Notes: a model not told the origin generated them from the letters alone. A DNA stretch of 64,000 nt from Protopterus annectens (GCF_019279795.1 NC_056744.1:904665688-904729687), one strand, 5' to 3'; counted from the first letter of the stretch, positions 34,536-45,625 are shown. Numbers and translations: made by a program.

Positions 34536-34714
34536 GCACCGCAAAACTAAAAAGAACTCGGCTGCTTGTTTTATACCCCTGATGACCTGACGTCATGGAA
34601 GAGGAGACAGCAACCGACGCAGGACCCAAGACTTTGGAATTCAGGCTGACTGAGGGCAACCTGCGAGCAGATTACCCAAATGTAATGACTGCAACAGTGA
34701 AACACGAAGAACAT
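34536..34714 (-). repeat. Left ITR of E8, left end of the composite
   Basis: GGCACCGCAAAACTAAAAAG to CACGAAGAACAT at 34714, with minus-strand GGTATAAAA at 34569-34577. A few bases of the GGCAAGAAAGACTGAAG core are lost. Confidence 0.82.
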
Positions 34715-36624
34715 CTATATTTAAAACCCATTTGTCCTGGGTAATGAGTTCCCAGTTTTTGGCCTGCAGAGCAACCTTTCCCCCTAAAGGAGCAATCAGT
34801 TGAGAAGTGCTTGGAAGTTTTAAAGTTAAGTCACTGAGACAGCATACCACAGGGGGGAGTCTAACTACTCCCTGATTTGGAAGTGGGAGCCCCCCACTGC
34901 TTAGTCCTGTGTGTACCCTGGGACTGAAGCCTGGGTGTTCTGCTGGTTTTGGATTTGGACTGAGAAGACCTGGATGAGGCAGGAAAGGACCAATTCTTAG
35001 AGGGCCAATGCCTACTGAGTCTTGGAGGCTATATGTTTAGGAAATCATTAACAGTTTGCATAGATTTAGCTTTTTCCTCCATCTTTAAGAACTTCTGCTT
35101 TGTTGCCAAACAGGCGGTCCTGATTTAAGGGAGCATCCAGCAATTTAGCTCTAACATGATCTGGCAAAGATTGCTCCTTAAGCCAAGCATGCCTTTTAAG
35201 TACAGACCCAGTGACAGCAGCCCTGCAAGATGTCTCTAGTGAATCAAAACCACACTGCAAAGTATGTTTTCCAACCTGTTCAGCAGAATGCATTAAATCC
35301 TGTAAGTCCTTATTTTCAGCACAGTCAGGAATCATTTTCTGTTTAAGCAAACCAATAATATGTTGCTGATACTTTAACATATGAAACTGGCAGTTTAAGG
35401 CCCTAATGGCCAAGGTTGCAGAAGTGTATACCTTTTTACCCCATCTATCCACCGCCCTGGAGTCTCTATCAGAGGGGGTAGGATTGTTGGCAGTAGTAGC
35501 CTCAATGCCCTTGGGTCCCTGTGAAATGGTCTCAGGATCCGCAGTAGGATTTTTAAAAAGGAACTTGTGAGAGTCAGGAACCTGTAATATCCATCAGGTT
35601 TTCTGGGAGCAGGAGGTAAAGAGCAAGGGCCAAGCTAGATTCTGAAAAGGCATCAACAATGTCTAGTACAGGAGAGATAGCTAAAGGCCAGTGTTGGGGC
35701 AGAAGTAAGAAATCCCTAAGCCTCTTTTTAGAATCAGAGTAATCCTGGCTTTCCCAGCGAAAATGCTCCCTAAGAGTATGCAGGTTTTCACCAAAATAGA
35801 AATCTACAGGGGGGGCAGAGGGAACACAGTCCTCTGCATCAGAATCCTCATAGGTAGATAAAGGCAAATCCTGGTCATCAGAGGAAACAGAAATGTCAGA
35901 ATCCTGGTCAGAAGTATCACAAGCGAATTCAGTCCTAAGTCTCTTAGAAGGGGAAGGTTGGCTTCCCCTGATTAAAGTAATAAGGTCTTCAAGCCATTTT
36001 TATCATTTTTTAGGCATAGAGGCCTGACCATGCGATCTAGGCGTCGGTTTTCTAGGCATGGTTCAAGTTTTAGGCCTTGAAGAAGAAGATGACGTCAGTT
36101 TAATATGCAAGTCAGTAGGCCTGAATACACCCTCAGAAGCCTGTGCCTGCACAGTGGCTCCAGACCCATCCAAGGTAGAGACATCCGCAGGTTCCACAGC
36201 TGAAGCATCTTGCGGCATATCAGACTCCGAAAGGATCTCAGTAGAGGCCTTTCGAATCTGAAGCAGCGGGTATCAGGGGCTGCGAAAGCGCCTGAGTACC
36301 GGCGAACTGGCGACTGGCTTAGGAGAAGCGTTGTCGGCAGCTTTGAATCTAGGTGGCCTGTCTCTGTCTTTATCTTTGCATTTTTTTCGGAATGTCGCTA
36401 GTCGGATGGCTTACCGAAGACATGTCTGGATAACTGAACAGACTACCAAAATATTTAGAAGCGTAAATATACAGACGACAAATAGTTCGTTGCTTAAATA
36501 AGGCACAAAACCGACAGTGAGGTACGTCGTGGTCAGGGCCTAGGCAAGGAATACAGTACGAATGAAAATCTTTGTGAGGTATTTGCTTTCCACAAGAAAT
36601 AAAATTACTGACTTTTACTGACAT
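34715..36624 (-). pseudogene. gag and extreme RT N-terminus of E4, third part
   Basis: E4 resumes at CTATATTTAAAACCCATTTG. The first ~110 bp are RT N-terminal coding (matching KDKWVLN and the following NLG block), then gag back to the ATG at 36624 (MSVKVSNFISCGKQIPHKDF; CIPCLGPDHDVPHCRFC). C-terminal blocks (FHMLKYQQHIIGLLKQK, HAWLKEQSLPDHVRAKLLDA) are open in 35066-35452. Frames break near 36370, 35870, 35580 and 35080. Confidence 0.82.
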
Positions 36625-36753
36625 CGGTTTAGAGCAAGAAAAAGTTTCCCCAATGGGGTACTTTAAATTAGTTGAAGACTTTGGTTCTGAAACTTGAAAA
36701 CGAAAATTTCAGGAGTTGGCCAACCGGCTTTTGCCAACTGCTTCTGCTTCGGG

Positions 36754-36942
36754 CACCGCACGGCAAGAAAGACTGGTGTAATGGCGTCGGCTGCATGCTT
36801 TATACCCCTGACTATCTGATGTCACGGAAAGCGAGACAGAAACCGATGCAGGACCCAAGACTTTGATAATCAAGCCGACTGAGGGCTACTACAAGAAGAT
36901 AACCCAAATGTGATGACTGCAACAGTGAAACACGAAGAACAT
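36754..36942 (-). repeat. Left ITR of E4 with TATA box
   Basis: From GGCACCGCACGGCAAGAAAG to CACGAAGAACAT at 36942. Minus-strand GGTATAAAGC is at 36797-36806. Its GCCGACTGAGGGCTACTACA pairs it with the right ITR at 7908. Confidence 0.85.
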
Positions 36943-37650
36943 CTGCACATACATCATCTAGAGGCTCTGGATCAAAAAGTTGAAGAAACCTTGCGGAATT
37001 AGCTCTAGGCGGTTTTGGTGAAGATAATCCTAAATTATCAGAGACAAAGGTTATACAGTCAAGGTCAATCACTTGGCCAATATAACTTTAGATACTGACT
37101 TGCCTAACCTGGTAGGAGAAAAGGAAACAAACTGGTCAGATTTCCTAAAGTCTGGTTCTTTGAAGGTAAAAACAAAGTTATCTATGGACATCCAAAAGAT
37201 GCAACATCTCCTTTGTCTGAAAAGTTGGGAAAGAAAACTGGGAGATTAATGACCTGGTTTACATGCGACTCAGAAGCTACCTTCCTAAAAGAAATCAGGT
37301 AAGAAGGCTTTCATGATACAGCCTGGAGTTCATATACTCTTCTAGCTGTTGTAACAGCCACTAGTAAAATGGTTTTCCAAGATAAAAATCTGAGGTCTGC
37401 TTCAGCTGAAGGTTCAAAGGGAGACTGAGTTAAGGCATGGAGAATTACATTTAAAACCCAAGTAGGAGTACGATTTTTCTTTTTTTTTTATCAGAGGTCT
37501 AAGCAAGAAGGCTCACTTGAGAAAGGCCTTGCATAGTTTAGATGAAGCTAAAGAATTCATTTTCACCCAGATGGAAATTAGAAATGGCAGCCAATTGAAC
37601 TAATAATTGAGAAACTATCTACTTCATTGAAGATTTAATTTCAAACCTCA
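36943..37650 (-). pseudogene. Diverged, older DIRS-type YR relic
   Basis: The minus strand can be read, with many stops, as a YR-like series similar in order to the other copies. TTTTGGAAAACCATTTTACT (compare FLSWKTALLL) is followed by a TTARRVYELQ-like Arg I region (about 37350) and a VNQVINLPVFF-like stretch. It is much more divergent than E1-E13 and has no recognisable ITR. E4's insertion point lies at its lower edge. The assignment is by pattern only. Confidence 0.5.
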
Positions 37651-38007
37651 AGGATCACCGGCACAGGTGCTGAAAAAGGGTCCGGATCTTTGCTAACGGC
37701 CCAAAAATTGATTGCAGCATGGTTGGCCCCACTGATGGAAAATTCTCTCTGCCACATTGAGAGACTACTCGTGAAGCCACGAAAAGGACATCAGATCTAA
37801 TTCACTCCTGTGATCTGTCAGGGCCCTGGAGTTAAAGTCAGAGTAGATCACACAGTCCATATCAAGATGTGCCAGAGCCACATAGTACATGTATTCTCCC
37901 AGGGCATCTAAGTTGGGCAGCTTTTGCCTACAGGAAACATTCTTTTAAAACCAAAAGCTTTGCTGAACATCTTAACCCAAAAGGATGAACTACCACCAAG
38001 CAGGCAG
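37651..38007. other. Unassigned intronic sequence
   Basis: No gene, repeat structure or recognisable element was seen. It may be a further degraded part of the relic on its left. Confidence 0.4.
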
Positions 38008-39180
38008 CAAAGTAGTAATCTTCTTCTTTCGGCTGCTCCTGTTAGGAGTCGTCACAGCAGATCAATGGTTTCCATTTCTTCCTGTCCTCTGCATCTTGCT
38101 CTGTCACACCAAACATCTGCATGTCCTCTCTCACCACATCCATAAACCTTATCTTAGGCCATCCTCTTTTCCCGTTACCTGGCAGCTTCATCCTTAGCAC
38201 CTTTTTCCAAATATACTCTGCATCCCTCCTCACACATGTCCAAACCAACGTAATCTTGCCTCTCTGGCTTTGTCTCCAAACCTTCCAACCTGGGCTGACC
38301 CTCCAATATACTTATTCCTAATCCTGGCCATCCTCATCACACCCAGTGCAAATCTTAACATCTTCAACTCTGCCACATCAAGCTCCGACTCCTGCCTTTT
38401 TGTCAATGCCACTGTCTCCAACCCATATAACATAGCTGGTCTCACTACCCTCTTGTAGCCCTTACCTTTCACTCTTACTGGTTCTTGTCTGTCACAAATC
38501 ACTCCTGACACTTCTCCACCCACTCCATCCTGCCTGTAATCTCTTCCACACTCACTATTACTCTGAACTGTTGTTCCCAAGTACTTAAAACTCATCCACC
38601 TTTGCCACCGTACTCCCTGCATCCTCACCATTCCTCTATCCTCCCTCTCATTCACACACATATATTCTGTCTTAGTCCTGCTGACCTTCATTCCTCTTCT
38701 CTCTAGAGCTCATCTCCACCTCTCCAGGGTCTCCTTCACCTGTTCCCTACTCTCACTACAGATCACAATGTCATCTGCAAACATCATAGTTCACGGGGAC
38801 TCCTGTCTGATCTCGTCTGTCAACCTGTCCATCACCATTGCAAATAAAGGGCTCAGAGCTGATCCTTGATGTAATCCCACCTCCACCTTAAACGCATCAG
38901 TCATTCCCACTGCAGACCTCACTGCTGTCACGCTACCCTCGTACATATCCTGTACCACTCTTACATACTTCTCTGACACTACCAACTTCCTCATACAATA
39001 CCACAACTCCTCTCTAGGCACCCTGTCATATGCTTTCTCTAAATCCACAAAGACACAATGCAACTCCTTCCGACCTTCTCTGTACTTCTCCATCAACACT
39101 CGAGAGAAAACATCGCATCTGTAGTGCTCTTTCCTGGCATGAACCATACTGCTGACCACTAATCATCACCTCCCTTCTTA
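38008..39180 (-). mobile_element. RTE-clade LINE, 5'-truncated
   Basis: The minus strand encodes the C-terminal half of an RTE-type RT in broken frames. Present are [20 protein letters not shown] with the first catalytic Asp (38791-39159), [19 protein letters not shown], a FADD-type motif (TTTGCAGATGAC, near 38780), EYMCVNERED, FKYLGTTVQSNSECG, RPAMLYGLETVALTKRQESE, ARLRWFGHV and PGNGKRGWPKIRFMDVVRED. The 3' end is at about 38008 with a GAAGAAGATTACTAC-like tail. Endonuclease and N-terminus are missing. It is a typical dead truncated copy. Confidence 0.88.
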
Positions 39181-39659
39181 ACCTAGCTTATCTGCTAGGA
39201 AAAAAAAACTATCCTAAAAAACTACAAAGAAATTCCCCTTTTTTTTTTTTTTAAAGAAGGAAGAGAAAAAAGGAAAAACTACCAACAATAGTAGAAAGAG
39301 TACTCGGAAGAGTTCAAAGAGATACCAACAATGGTACCAAGAAAAGTATCAAATAGTAGCTGAAAAAAGGGTAAAAAGTAATCTAATATACTAAATTATG
39401 GGAGGGAGGAAGAAGAAAAGTACTACATACAATTTAACTAACTCAACACTTGAAAGATGGAAATATCCAAAGAACACAAATGCTCAAGTGCTAAAGAATC
39501 CGCATCCAATGAGATCTGAGGTATGTTAGGTTGGTGGGGCATTATGGGTAAAGTGAGGAGCTCAAGAGGTCTAGGATCAGATAATGTAGTAGATGCAGCT
39601 GAGTTGGATCAGCCTCAGATACAAACCAATCAGTTGAGGGATGAATGAAAATTATATCA

Positions 39660-39690
<31 letters not shown>

Positions 39691-39703
39691 ACTTGGAGGT
39701 CGC

Positions 39704-39734
<31 letters not shown>

Positions 39735-39951
39735 TCCAGTTTCTGAAGTTTTAGACTACGTTTAAAGATATTACATAAAATATTTGAAAACCAACATGAA
39801 AATCTAATTTTTAACCTCTCAGAAATGACCATTTCTGTGACATAATAGAACAATGAACTTCTATCATGTCACAGAATGGTTAACATTTTTTGAGTGATTA
39901 CGTTAAGTAACAAAAACATTTCTAAACTAGCAAATATTAAAAATTCCCTAC
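39181..39951. other. Intron sequence next to the calponin exon
   Basis: A-rich sequence with a poly(T)/poly(A) foldback at 39665-39731 and, beyond that, low-complexity AT-rich intron up to the donor site. No genes are seen. Confidence 0.5.
39665..39731. repeat. Poly(T)-poly(A) inverted repeat
   Basis: A run of about 26 T, the 13-bp loop ACTTGGAGGTCGC, then a run of about 28 A. It would form a long A-T stem in single-stranded form. Confidence 0.85.
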
Positions 39952-40098
39952 CTGACTAGCACCTTTGTTAGTTCCCATCTGAAGGCTTATGGTTGTCTGG
40001 TCATAAGGCTTATCAGTGTTCAATTTTGGATCATAAAGGTGTCTCCTGGTCCCATAGGCAGTCATGCCTGATTGACTGGCACATTTATTGGTTCCCAT
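39952..40098 (-). CDS. CNN3: Calponin exon, calponin-3-like
   Basis: A 147-bp, 49-codon exon on the minus strand starts [20 protein letters not shown] and ends [12 protein letters not shown]. It is preceded by a pyrimidine-rich tract and AG acceptor (TTTTTGTGCAG) and followed by a GT donor (CAG|GTAGGG). Both ends are phase 0, splitting the sequence before MGTNK as in calponin genes. It encodes one full calponin-family actin-binding repeat and the start of the next. The segment with [20 protein letters not shown] resembles calponin-3 more than calponin-1 or -2. All codons are open, suggesting a functional host gene whose flanking exons lie outside the window. Confidence 0.9.
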
Positions 40099-40518
40099 CT
40101 GCACAAAAACACAGAAAAACACATTTTGTCTTTTACCAACCAAACAACTTTTTGTTTTAAAACAGTGTTGTTTATTCATTATGTTGCCAAGTCCAACAAA
40201 GATGAAATTATTCAACTACTACTCTACTGAAGACCCCATAACTTGTTTTACCTACAAATGTGAAGGATACTGGAAGCATGAATAATTTAAAATCAAAAGA
40301 ACAGTTAAGTACTCAAAACAAAATGTGATCCACGTACTCGAGATATCAGTTGACCTTTGAAAAACATCTTCTGCTGTGGGTCTACTTTTCAGTTCTCCTC
40401 ATTAAAACTACCTTATTGGATAGTTTTACTTGTGATCTTGGTACAAAACAGGCTTCAGGATCTCTAGTTTACAAATTGTTCCCAATTAGGAGCAATATAA
40501 GATTCAGTAATACAGTAA
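40099..40518. other. Intron upstream of the calponin exon
   Basis: Unique AT-rich intron sequence, with the acceptor polypyrimidine tract adjoining the exon. It ends in CAGTAA, where E10 is inserted. Nothing else was recognised. Confidence 0.6.
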
Positions 40519-40726
40519 AGTACAGTTGTGTACACTTACCATAAATGTAGATGTTCAAGTGTATTCACTGTTGCAGTCATTACATTTGGGGTAATCTGCT
40601 GGCAGGTTGCACTCAGTCGGCCTGAATATCAAAGTCTTGGGTCCTGCGTCGGTTGCTGTCTCCTCTTCCATGACGTCAGGGGTATAAAACATGCAGCCAA
40701 CGCCATTTTCTTCAGTTTTTCTTGCC
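40519..40726 (+). repeat. Right ITR of E10
   Basis: 208 bp from AGTACAGTTGTGTACAC to TTTCTTGCC, inverted partner of 45755-45948. Confidence 0.9.
40672..40690 (+). promoter_or_regulatory. TATA box and TGACGTCA in right ITR of E10
   Basis: ATGACGTCAGGGGTATAAAA: a CRE-like palindrome immediately followed by a TATA box, pointing rightward, which would give transcripts antisense to E10. Confidence 0.65.
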
Positions 40727-40765
40727 CCAGATGTCAGGTGCCCCCCAAATGGGGAGGTAAAAAAC

Positions 40766-40770
<5 letters not shown>

Positions 40771-40811
<41 letters not shown>
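40771..40811. repeat. (AT)n microsatellite in E10 linker
   Basis: About 20 AT units lie just inside the right ITR. The predicted Tyr-Ile repeats in overlapping frames are artefacts of this. Confidence 0.95.
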
Positions 40812-40814
<3 letters not shown>

Positions 40815-40923
40815 ATTGTAACAAACTTTACTTTCATCTAAAAGCAAATACACCACAAAGGCTGTAGAATATAGAGAAGGAAAGAAGTTCTAGAAAAAAG
40901 GGGGATGGCGGGTGGATAACCCA

Positions 40924-41023
40924 GACTGCAACAGTGAATACACTCGAACATCTACGTTTATGGTAAGTGTACACAACTGCACTATGTTCTTCGTGTTTCA
41001 CTGTTGCAGTCATTACATTTGGG
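40924..41023 (-). repeat. ICR of E10
   Basis: CTGCAACAGTGAATACACTC through CTGCACT, then ATGTTCTTCGTGTTTCAC through ACATTTGGG; junction 40983|40984. Confidence 0.9.
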
Positions 41024-41056
41024 CAGAATCCCACAGCTATGGATGAGAGGCTGTAA

Positions 41057-43960
41057 CTAAATAGCATTAGGAGTGGCTATAAGGCCCTGCAGAACTGCAG
41101 TGGCAAAGCCTGCCATGGACTTGGAGAAGAGAGGCAAATGATAATGCTTTGTAAATGTATGAACAGAGCTCCAAGTAGCAGCTTCTAGAACATCTTTGGT
41201 TGGCACTCCTCTGAGAAAAGCTGCTGAGATAGAAGCAGCCCGTGGAATGTGACCCGATTCCCTTGGGCACCGGTTTACCATGATGCAAGTAGCAGAAACG
41301 AATGCAGTGGCTTATCCACTTTGAAATGGTCTGCTTAGAAATAGCCTTCCCCTCTGATCCTGCAGCAAATGCCACCAGTAGCTACTCAGACTTTCTTAGA
41401 GATTTGGTCCTAAGTAGAATCTTAGTTGTCTGTGTACGGCCAAGGAATGCAGAATCCGTTCCCCCTTGTTGATTTGGGTAAAAAGTTGGCAGGTGAATAG
41501 TTTGGTTAAGAGCCACACTGGATACCACCCTTAGGCATCCTGAGGGACACCCTGTCCTGGTAAAATGTAATAAGCTCCACAGGCATGAGGGCCTGTAGTT
41601 CTGAAACCCTTCTTGCTGAAGTGATTGCCAGAAGGAAAGCTGTTTTCCAAGATAAAAACTATATCCGCAGTAGCTGCTGGTTCAAATGGAGGCAGGGTGA
41701 GCTTTTCCAACACAAAACTGAGGTCGCATGCAGGAATTGGTGATCTTCTGGGAGGCCTTAAATTTTTGGCCCCTCTAAGATACTGTTTTAGCAGAGGATG
41801 AGAAAAAGACGGGAAGCTCTGTGTTGTAATGAGCCGAGATTGCAGAGGCATGGATTTTTATTGATGAAAAAGATAGGCCTTTGTCAAGCATCTCAGTCAA
41901 GTAATGTAAAATCTGAGGAAAATTTGGCTTTGCTGTGTCCGTGCCTTGTGCTTGGTTCCAAGCACAGAATCTCTTCCATTTAGCAGCATAAGATTTTCTA
42001 GTACTAGGCCTTCTGGCTTCCAAAATGACATCCATCACAGATTTACTGAGAGGTGTTGTTTGAATAATTACATGATCAGCCACGCTGCCAGGTTCAGAGT
42101 TTGGAGCTGATTGTGCAGAATTTGATTGCTCTGCTGAGACAGTAGATGAGGTATTTGAGGCAAGTACCAAGGAGGGAGTTGAGACATATTCCTTAGAATT
42201 GGGTACCAGTGCTGTCGAGGCCAGTCCTGGGCAAATAGGATAATTTTTGGTTTTTCCTGTCTGACCTTTAGTAAGACCTTGGGGAGAAGAGGAAGAGGAG
42301 GAAAGGCATAGACTGATATGTTTTTCCAACTGAAGGATAGGGCATCCACTTTCCATGCTTGTCTGTGATAAGCCCTTGTGCAGAATTTGTCCAGTTGATA
42401 ATTTTGGGGAGAGGCAAACAGATGTCCGGACTGCCCCATTTCTCTGTTATGCTGAAGACTTGTGGATCCAGTTTCTACTTGCGAGGGTCCATAAGATTTC
42501 TGCTTAGGTCGTCTGCCAGAGTATTTTGTTTTCCTGGCAGGAACTGAGCTTGAAGATGTACTTGGTAAGTCAAGGCTGTGTCCCACAATGCCATGGCTAG
42601 TCCGCAAAGGGGGTAGGAATGTGTACCCCCCTGCTTGTTTATGTACCACATGACCGTGGTGTTGTCAGTCTATCAGTAGTTGTCCTGGATGAAGTAAGTC
42701 CTTGAAGGCTGTCAGGGCATTCTGAACAGCTAACATCTCTGTCTGGTTAATATGCAGATGCATTTGCTTTGGGCTCCATATGCCCTGAATCTCCCTGTCA
42801 GGTGGCACCCCAAGCATAGTCTGACGCATCTGTAGTTAGGGTTTGGGTGGCAGGGGGTAGATTGAAAGACCGTCCAATGTTCTGATGACATGTCTCTGCC
42901 CACCAAAGAAACTCCTGTTGTAGGCAGGGAATGAGAGGAATCATTGTTTCCAGACTGTGACAATGTTGACTCCATAAACTTTTTAGATAGCACTGTAGTT
43001 TCCTCATATTCAGTCTTGCATACGGAATTAGTAGACTGCAGGATGCCATGAACCCCAAAGCCTGCAGAATTTGTCCTGCAGACAACTGGGTTGTTGTTGC
43101 CATCTGTTTGAAGTAAATAGTCAGTTGCCTTTGCTTGTCTGGCATAAGGTAAGCCATCTGGGCAGTTGTATTCAAGCTTGCACCCAGGAATGTAATCTTT
43201 TGAGAGGGTACCAGTTGTGATTTCTTTTCATTTATTGTGTAACCTAGGCATGTTAGAAGCCTTTTTACAAACGGCAGATGTTGAAGAATGTCCTTGTTTT
43301 CTGCTTGAATGAGACAGTCGTCCAAGTAAGGATAGATTTGTATGCTGCTTTGTCTGCAAAATGCAATTACTGGTGCCAGGCACTTTGTAAAGACCCTAGG
43401 TGCAGTAGATAAGCCAAAGGGCAGTGCAGAGAATTGGTAATGCATAAAACCAGCCTTGAAGCGGAGGTATCTTCTGCATGATTCCCTTATTGGGATATGC
43501 AGGTATGCCTAGAGTCACTAACCAAGCGTGCTTGCCCAGCATGGGCAGAAGCTGTTGCAAAGTCAGCAATTTGAATTTTGGGATGTCCAAGAATGTGTTC
43601 AAAATTGATAAATCCAGTACTGGACGGCAGGCATTATCTTTTCTGGGTACCAGGAATAGTCTTGAATAAAACCCTTGCCCTTTTCCTGTTCTGGTACTGG
43701 CTGAATAGCCCCCATATCCATGAAGGATGTAACTTGTTTCTGAGCCTCTGCCCATTGACTTTGTGGCAGACCTGGCCAACCATTTGGAATTGGCAAGGTA
43801 TGGAAATGAAATCTGTATCCATGGGATACTATGTTTAATACCCACTTGTCCTGGGTTATTAACTGCCAATTTTGAGCATGAAGTGTTAATTTTCCCCCTA
43901 AGGGGGCTGCCAAAAGATAAGTGCTTGGTGATGGCAGAGGGAAGTCATTGAGACTATTTA
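41057..43960 (-). pseudogene. pol of E10: RT, RNase H, Dam-like domain, YR
   Basis: The RT palm and beginning of RNase H are open in one 215-residue frame (42798-43445): QFSALPFGLSTAPRVFTKCL, IYPYLDDCLIQAENKD, then QTLTTDASDYAWGAT. Upstream LDLSILNTFLDIPKFKLLTL is present, but the first Asp motif is deleted (VTLGIPAYPNKG). The Dam-like block reads YAFPPLPLLPKVLLK (42068-42649). The YR starts VMDVILEARRPSTRKSYAAK and keeps Tyr (nucleotides for FTKHYHLPLFSKS), but the HxxR box is damaged (GHIPRAAS). Loss of the first RT Asp makes the RT inactive. Confidence 0.86.
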
Positions 43961-45625
43961 CTGTAGGGTTGTGCTTTGTTTCCTCCAGATTTGGAGGTAG
44001 AGGCACCCCACTGCTTTGAACTGTAAGAACTCTGTGATTGGTATCTAGAACCTTTTGAGTGCCTGGATTTGCCCCGTGAAGCTCTGTCGGACACAGGAAA
44101 GGACCAATTTTTTGTAGGCCAGTGTCTACTGAATCTGGGTGGCTGCACTTGTAAGAAATCTTTTACAGTTTGCATAGACTTAGCTTTGTCTTCCATTTTC
44201 TGCCTTATTACCAAAAAGAGTATCATGCTGTAAAGGTGCATCCAACAATTTTGCTTTAACATGATCAGGCAGATTTTGCTCCTTAAGCCAGGCATCCCTT
44301 CTAATCACAGATCCAGTAACTGCGGCCCTGTAAGAGGTCTCCAAGGAATCAAAACCACATTGCAAAATATGCTTTCCAACCTGTTCTGCTGCATGCAATA
44401 ATTCCTGTAATTCTTTATTTTCCACACATTCAGAAATCAACATCATTTTCTGTTTCAATAATCCCATAACATGCTGTTGATATGAGTTTAGGGCCCTAAT
44501 TGCCAAGGTTTCAGACGTATAAACCTTCTTTCCCCATCTATCCAGCGCCCTGGAACCTCTATCAGAGGGGGTAGGATTCTTGGCTGTAGAGGCCTTCACA
44601 CCTTTGGGACACTGAGATAGTTTCAGGGTCAGCAAAATTTGTGGGAGTCAGGGACCCTGCAATATTTGTCTGGCTTGCTAGGAGCCAGAGGTAGGGAATC
44701 AGGAGCCATGCTTGATTCCGAAAACACATCAACAATGTCTAATACAGGAGGTATAGCCAAAGGCCTATGCTGAGGAAGAAGGAAAACCCTAAGCCTCTTT
44801 TTTGATTCTGAGAAATCCTGACTCTCCCAATGAAAATGTTCCCTTAAAGTATGCAAGGTTTCTCCTAAAGAATAATCTTCAAAAGGAGATGCAGATGGAA
44901 TGGATTCCTCTGCATCTGAATCCTCATAGGGAGGTATAGAAAATTCCTGATCAGAAGAGGAATCAGTAGAAATAGAAACCTGATCTGAAGATTCATAATC
45001 AGTGTCTTGCCTAAGCCTCTTATCGTGGGGGGTTGGGAACCCCTAGGGGCCTGAGCACGTGGCTCATGCGTCGTTTTTTAGCCTTAGAAGTTACTTTGGT
45101 CTTTGAAGCTGGCGTCAGTCTTGTATAGAAATGTTGAGGCCTGAAAACACCCTCAGAAGCTGGTGCCTGCTCAGCGGCTCTGGACCCATACGAGGGAGAG
45201 ACATTCGCGGGTACAATACTCTGAGAATCTCGCGTCATGCTGGACTCCACATGGGTCTCTGTAGAGGCCTGTGACTCACAAGTAGCGGGTATCAGGGGCT
45301 GCGAAAGCGCCTCAGAGTACCGGCCACTGGCTTAGGAGAAGCTTCGTTGTTGGTTTTGGACCTCGGTCTGTCTCTGTCCTTTTCTTTGCGTTTTTTGTGA
45401 ACTCCAATAGTCAGACTGCTATCCGACGACATTTCATGGTAATTAAATCTGTTTCCAAAATATTGAAGCAAAGATATACAGACGCTTAATAGTGCATTGG
45501 CTCAATCTAGCAGAAAACCGACAGCAAGGCACGTTATGATCTGGGCCTAGGCAAGGAAAAGTACAAATGAAAATCCTTATGAGTATTTGCTTCCCACAAG
45601 TAATGCAATTAACTTTTACTGACAT
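43954..45625 (-). pseudogene. DIRS gag-like protein of E10
   Basis: ATG at 45623-45625 (MSVKVNCITCGKQI). The zinc-finger module is broken near 45560. KMAEDLITLIRG is deleted, with direct passage from MSHV to the LGVPNPP region at about 45040. EDSDAEES and LREHFHWESQDFSESKKRLR survive, as do the C-terminal LLHAAEQVGKHILQCGFDS and VKDFLQVQPPRFSRHWPTKN, in separate frames. Confidence 0.83.

Larger units (their letters stand above)
18685..34714 (-). mobile_element. Composite DIRS insertion: head-to-tail units E6 and E8
   Basis: From low to high: right ITR, ICR, pol, gag, left ITR (E6), then directly ICR, pol, gag, left ITR (E8), with no second right ITR. The outer ends are AGTACAGTTGTG at 18685 and GAACAT at 34714. 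The flanks rejoin as GGGAAA|CTATATTT, which matches the uninterrupted site in sister copies (for example near 43830) without loss or duplication. E6 and E8 are close relatives in every domain. Together these facts indicate one insertion of a 1.8-unit tandem molecule, later hit by E7. Confidence 0.8.
24021..34714 (-). mobile_element. Unit E8 of the composite, interrupted by E7
   Basis: It begins with CCTGGACTGCAACAG, the linker/ICR edge, and continues after E7 into YR, RNase H, RT, gag and a left ITR ending at 34714. It has no right ITR of its own. Pol text such as TPLSKAVMDVILEARRPSTR is almost identical to E6. Confidence 0.82.
7908..36942 (-). mobile_element. DIRS-type retrotransposon E4, 29-kb nested host copy
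   Basis: E4 begins with a right ITR at 7908 and ends with a left ITR at 36942. The two are partners: the right fragment GTAGTAGCCCTCAGTCGGC has its inverted counterpart in GCCGACTGAGGGCTACTAC near 36875, a variant absent from the other copies. E4's own body is in pieces: YR (10485-11400), Dam-like/RNase H (11401-12331), RT (17779-18684) and gag (34715-36624). It is interrupted by chimeric E3, by E5, and by the E6/E8 composite. The rejoined segments match continuous copies such as E10. Confidence 0.82.

Noticed and set aside
39937..40215. A 92-residue ORF with a Met start covering the calponin exon
   Set aside because: The start and end of this frame lie in intron sequence. Acceptor and donor sites define the coding part as 39952-40098.
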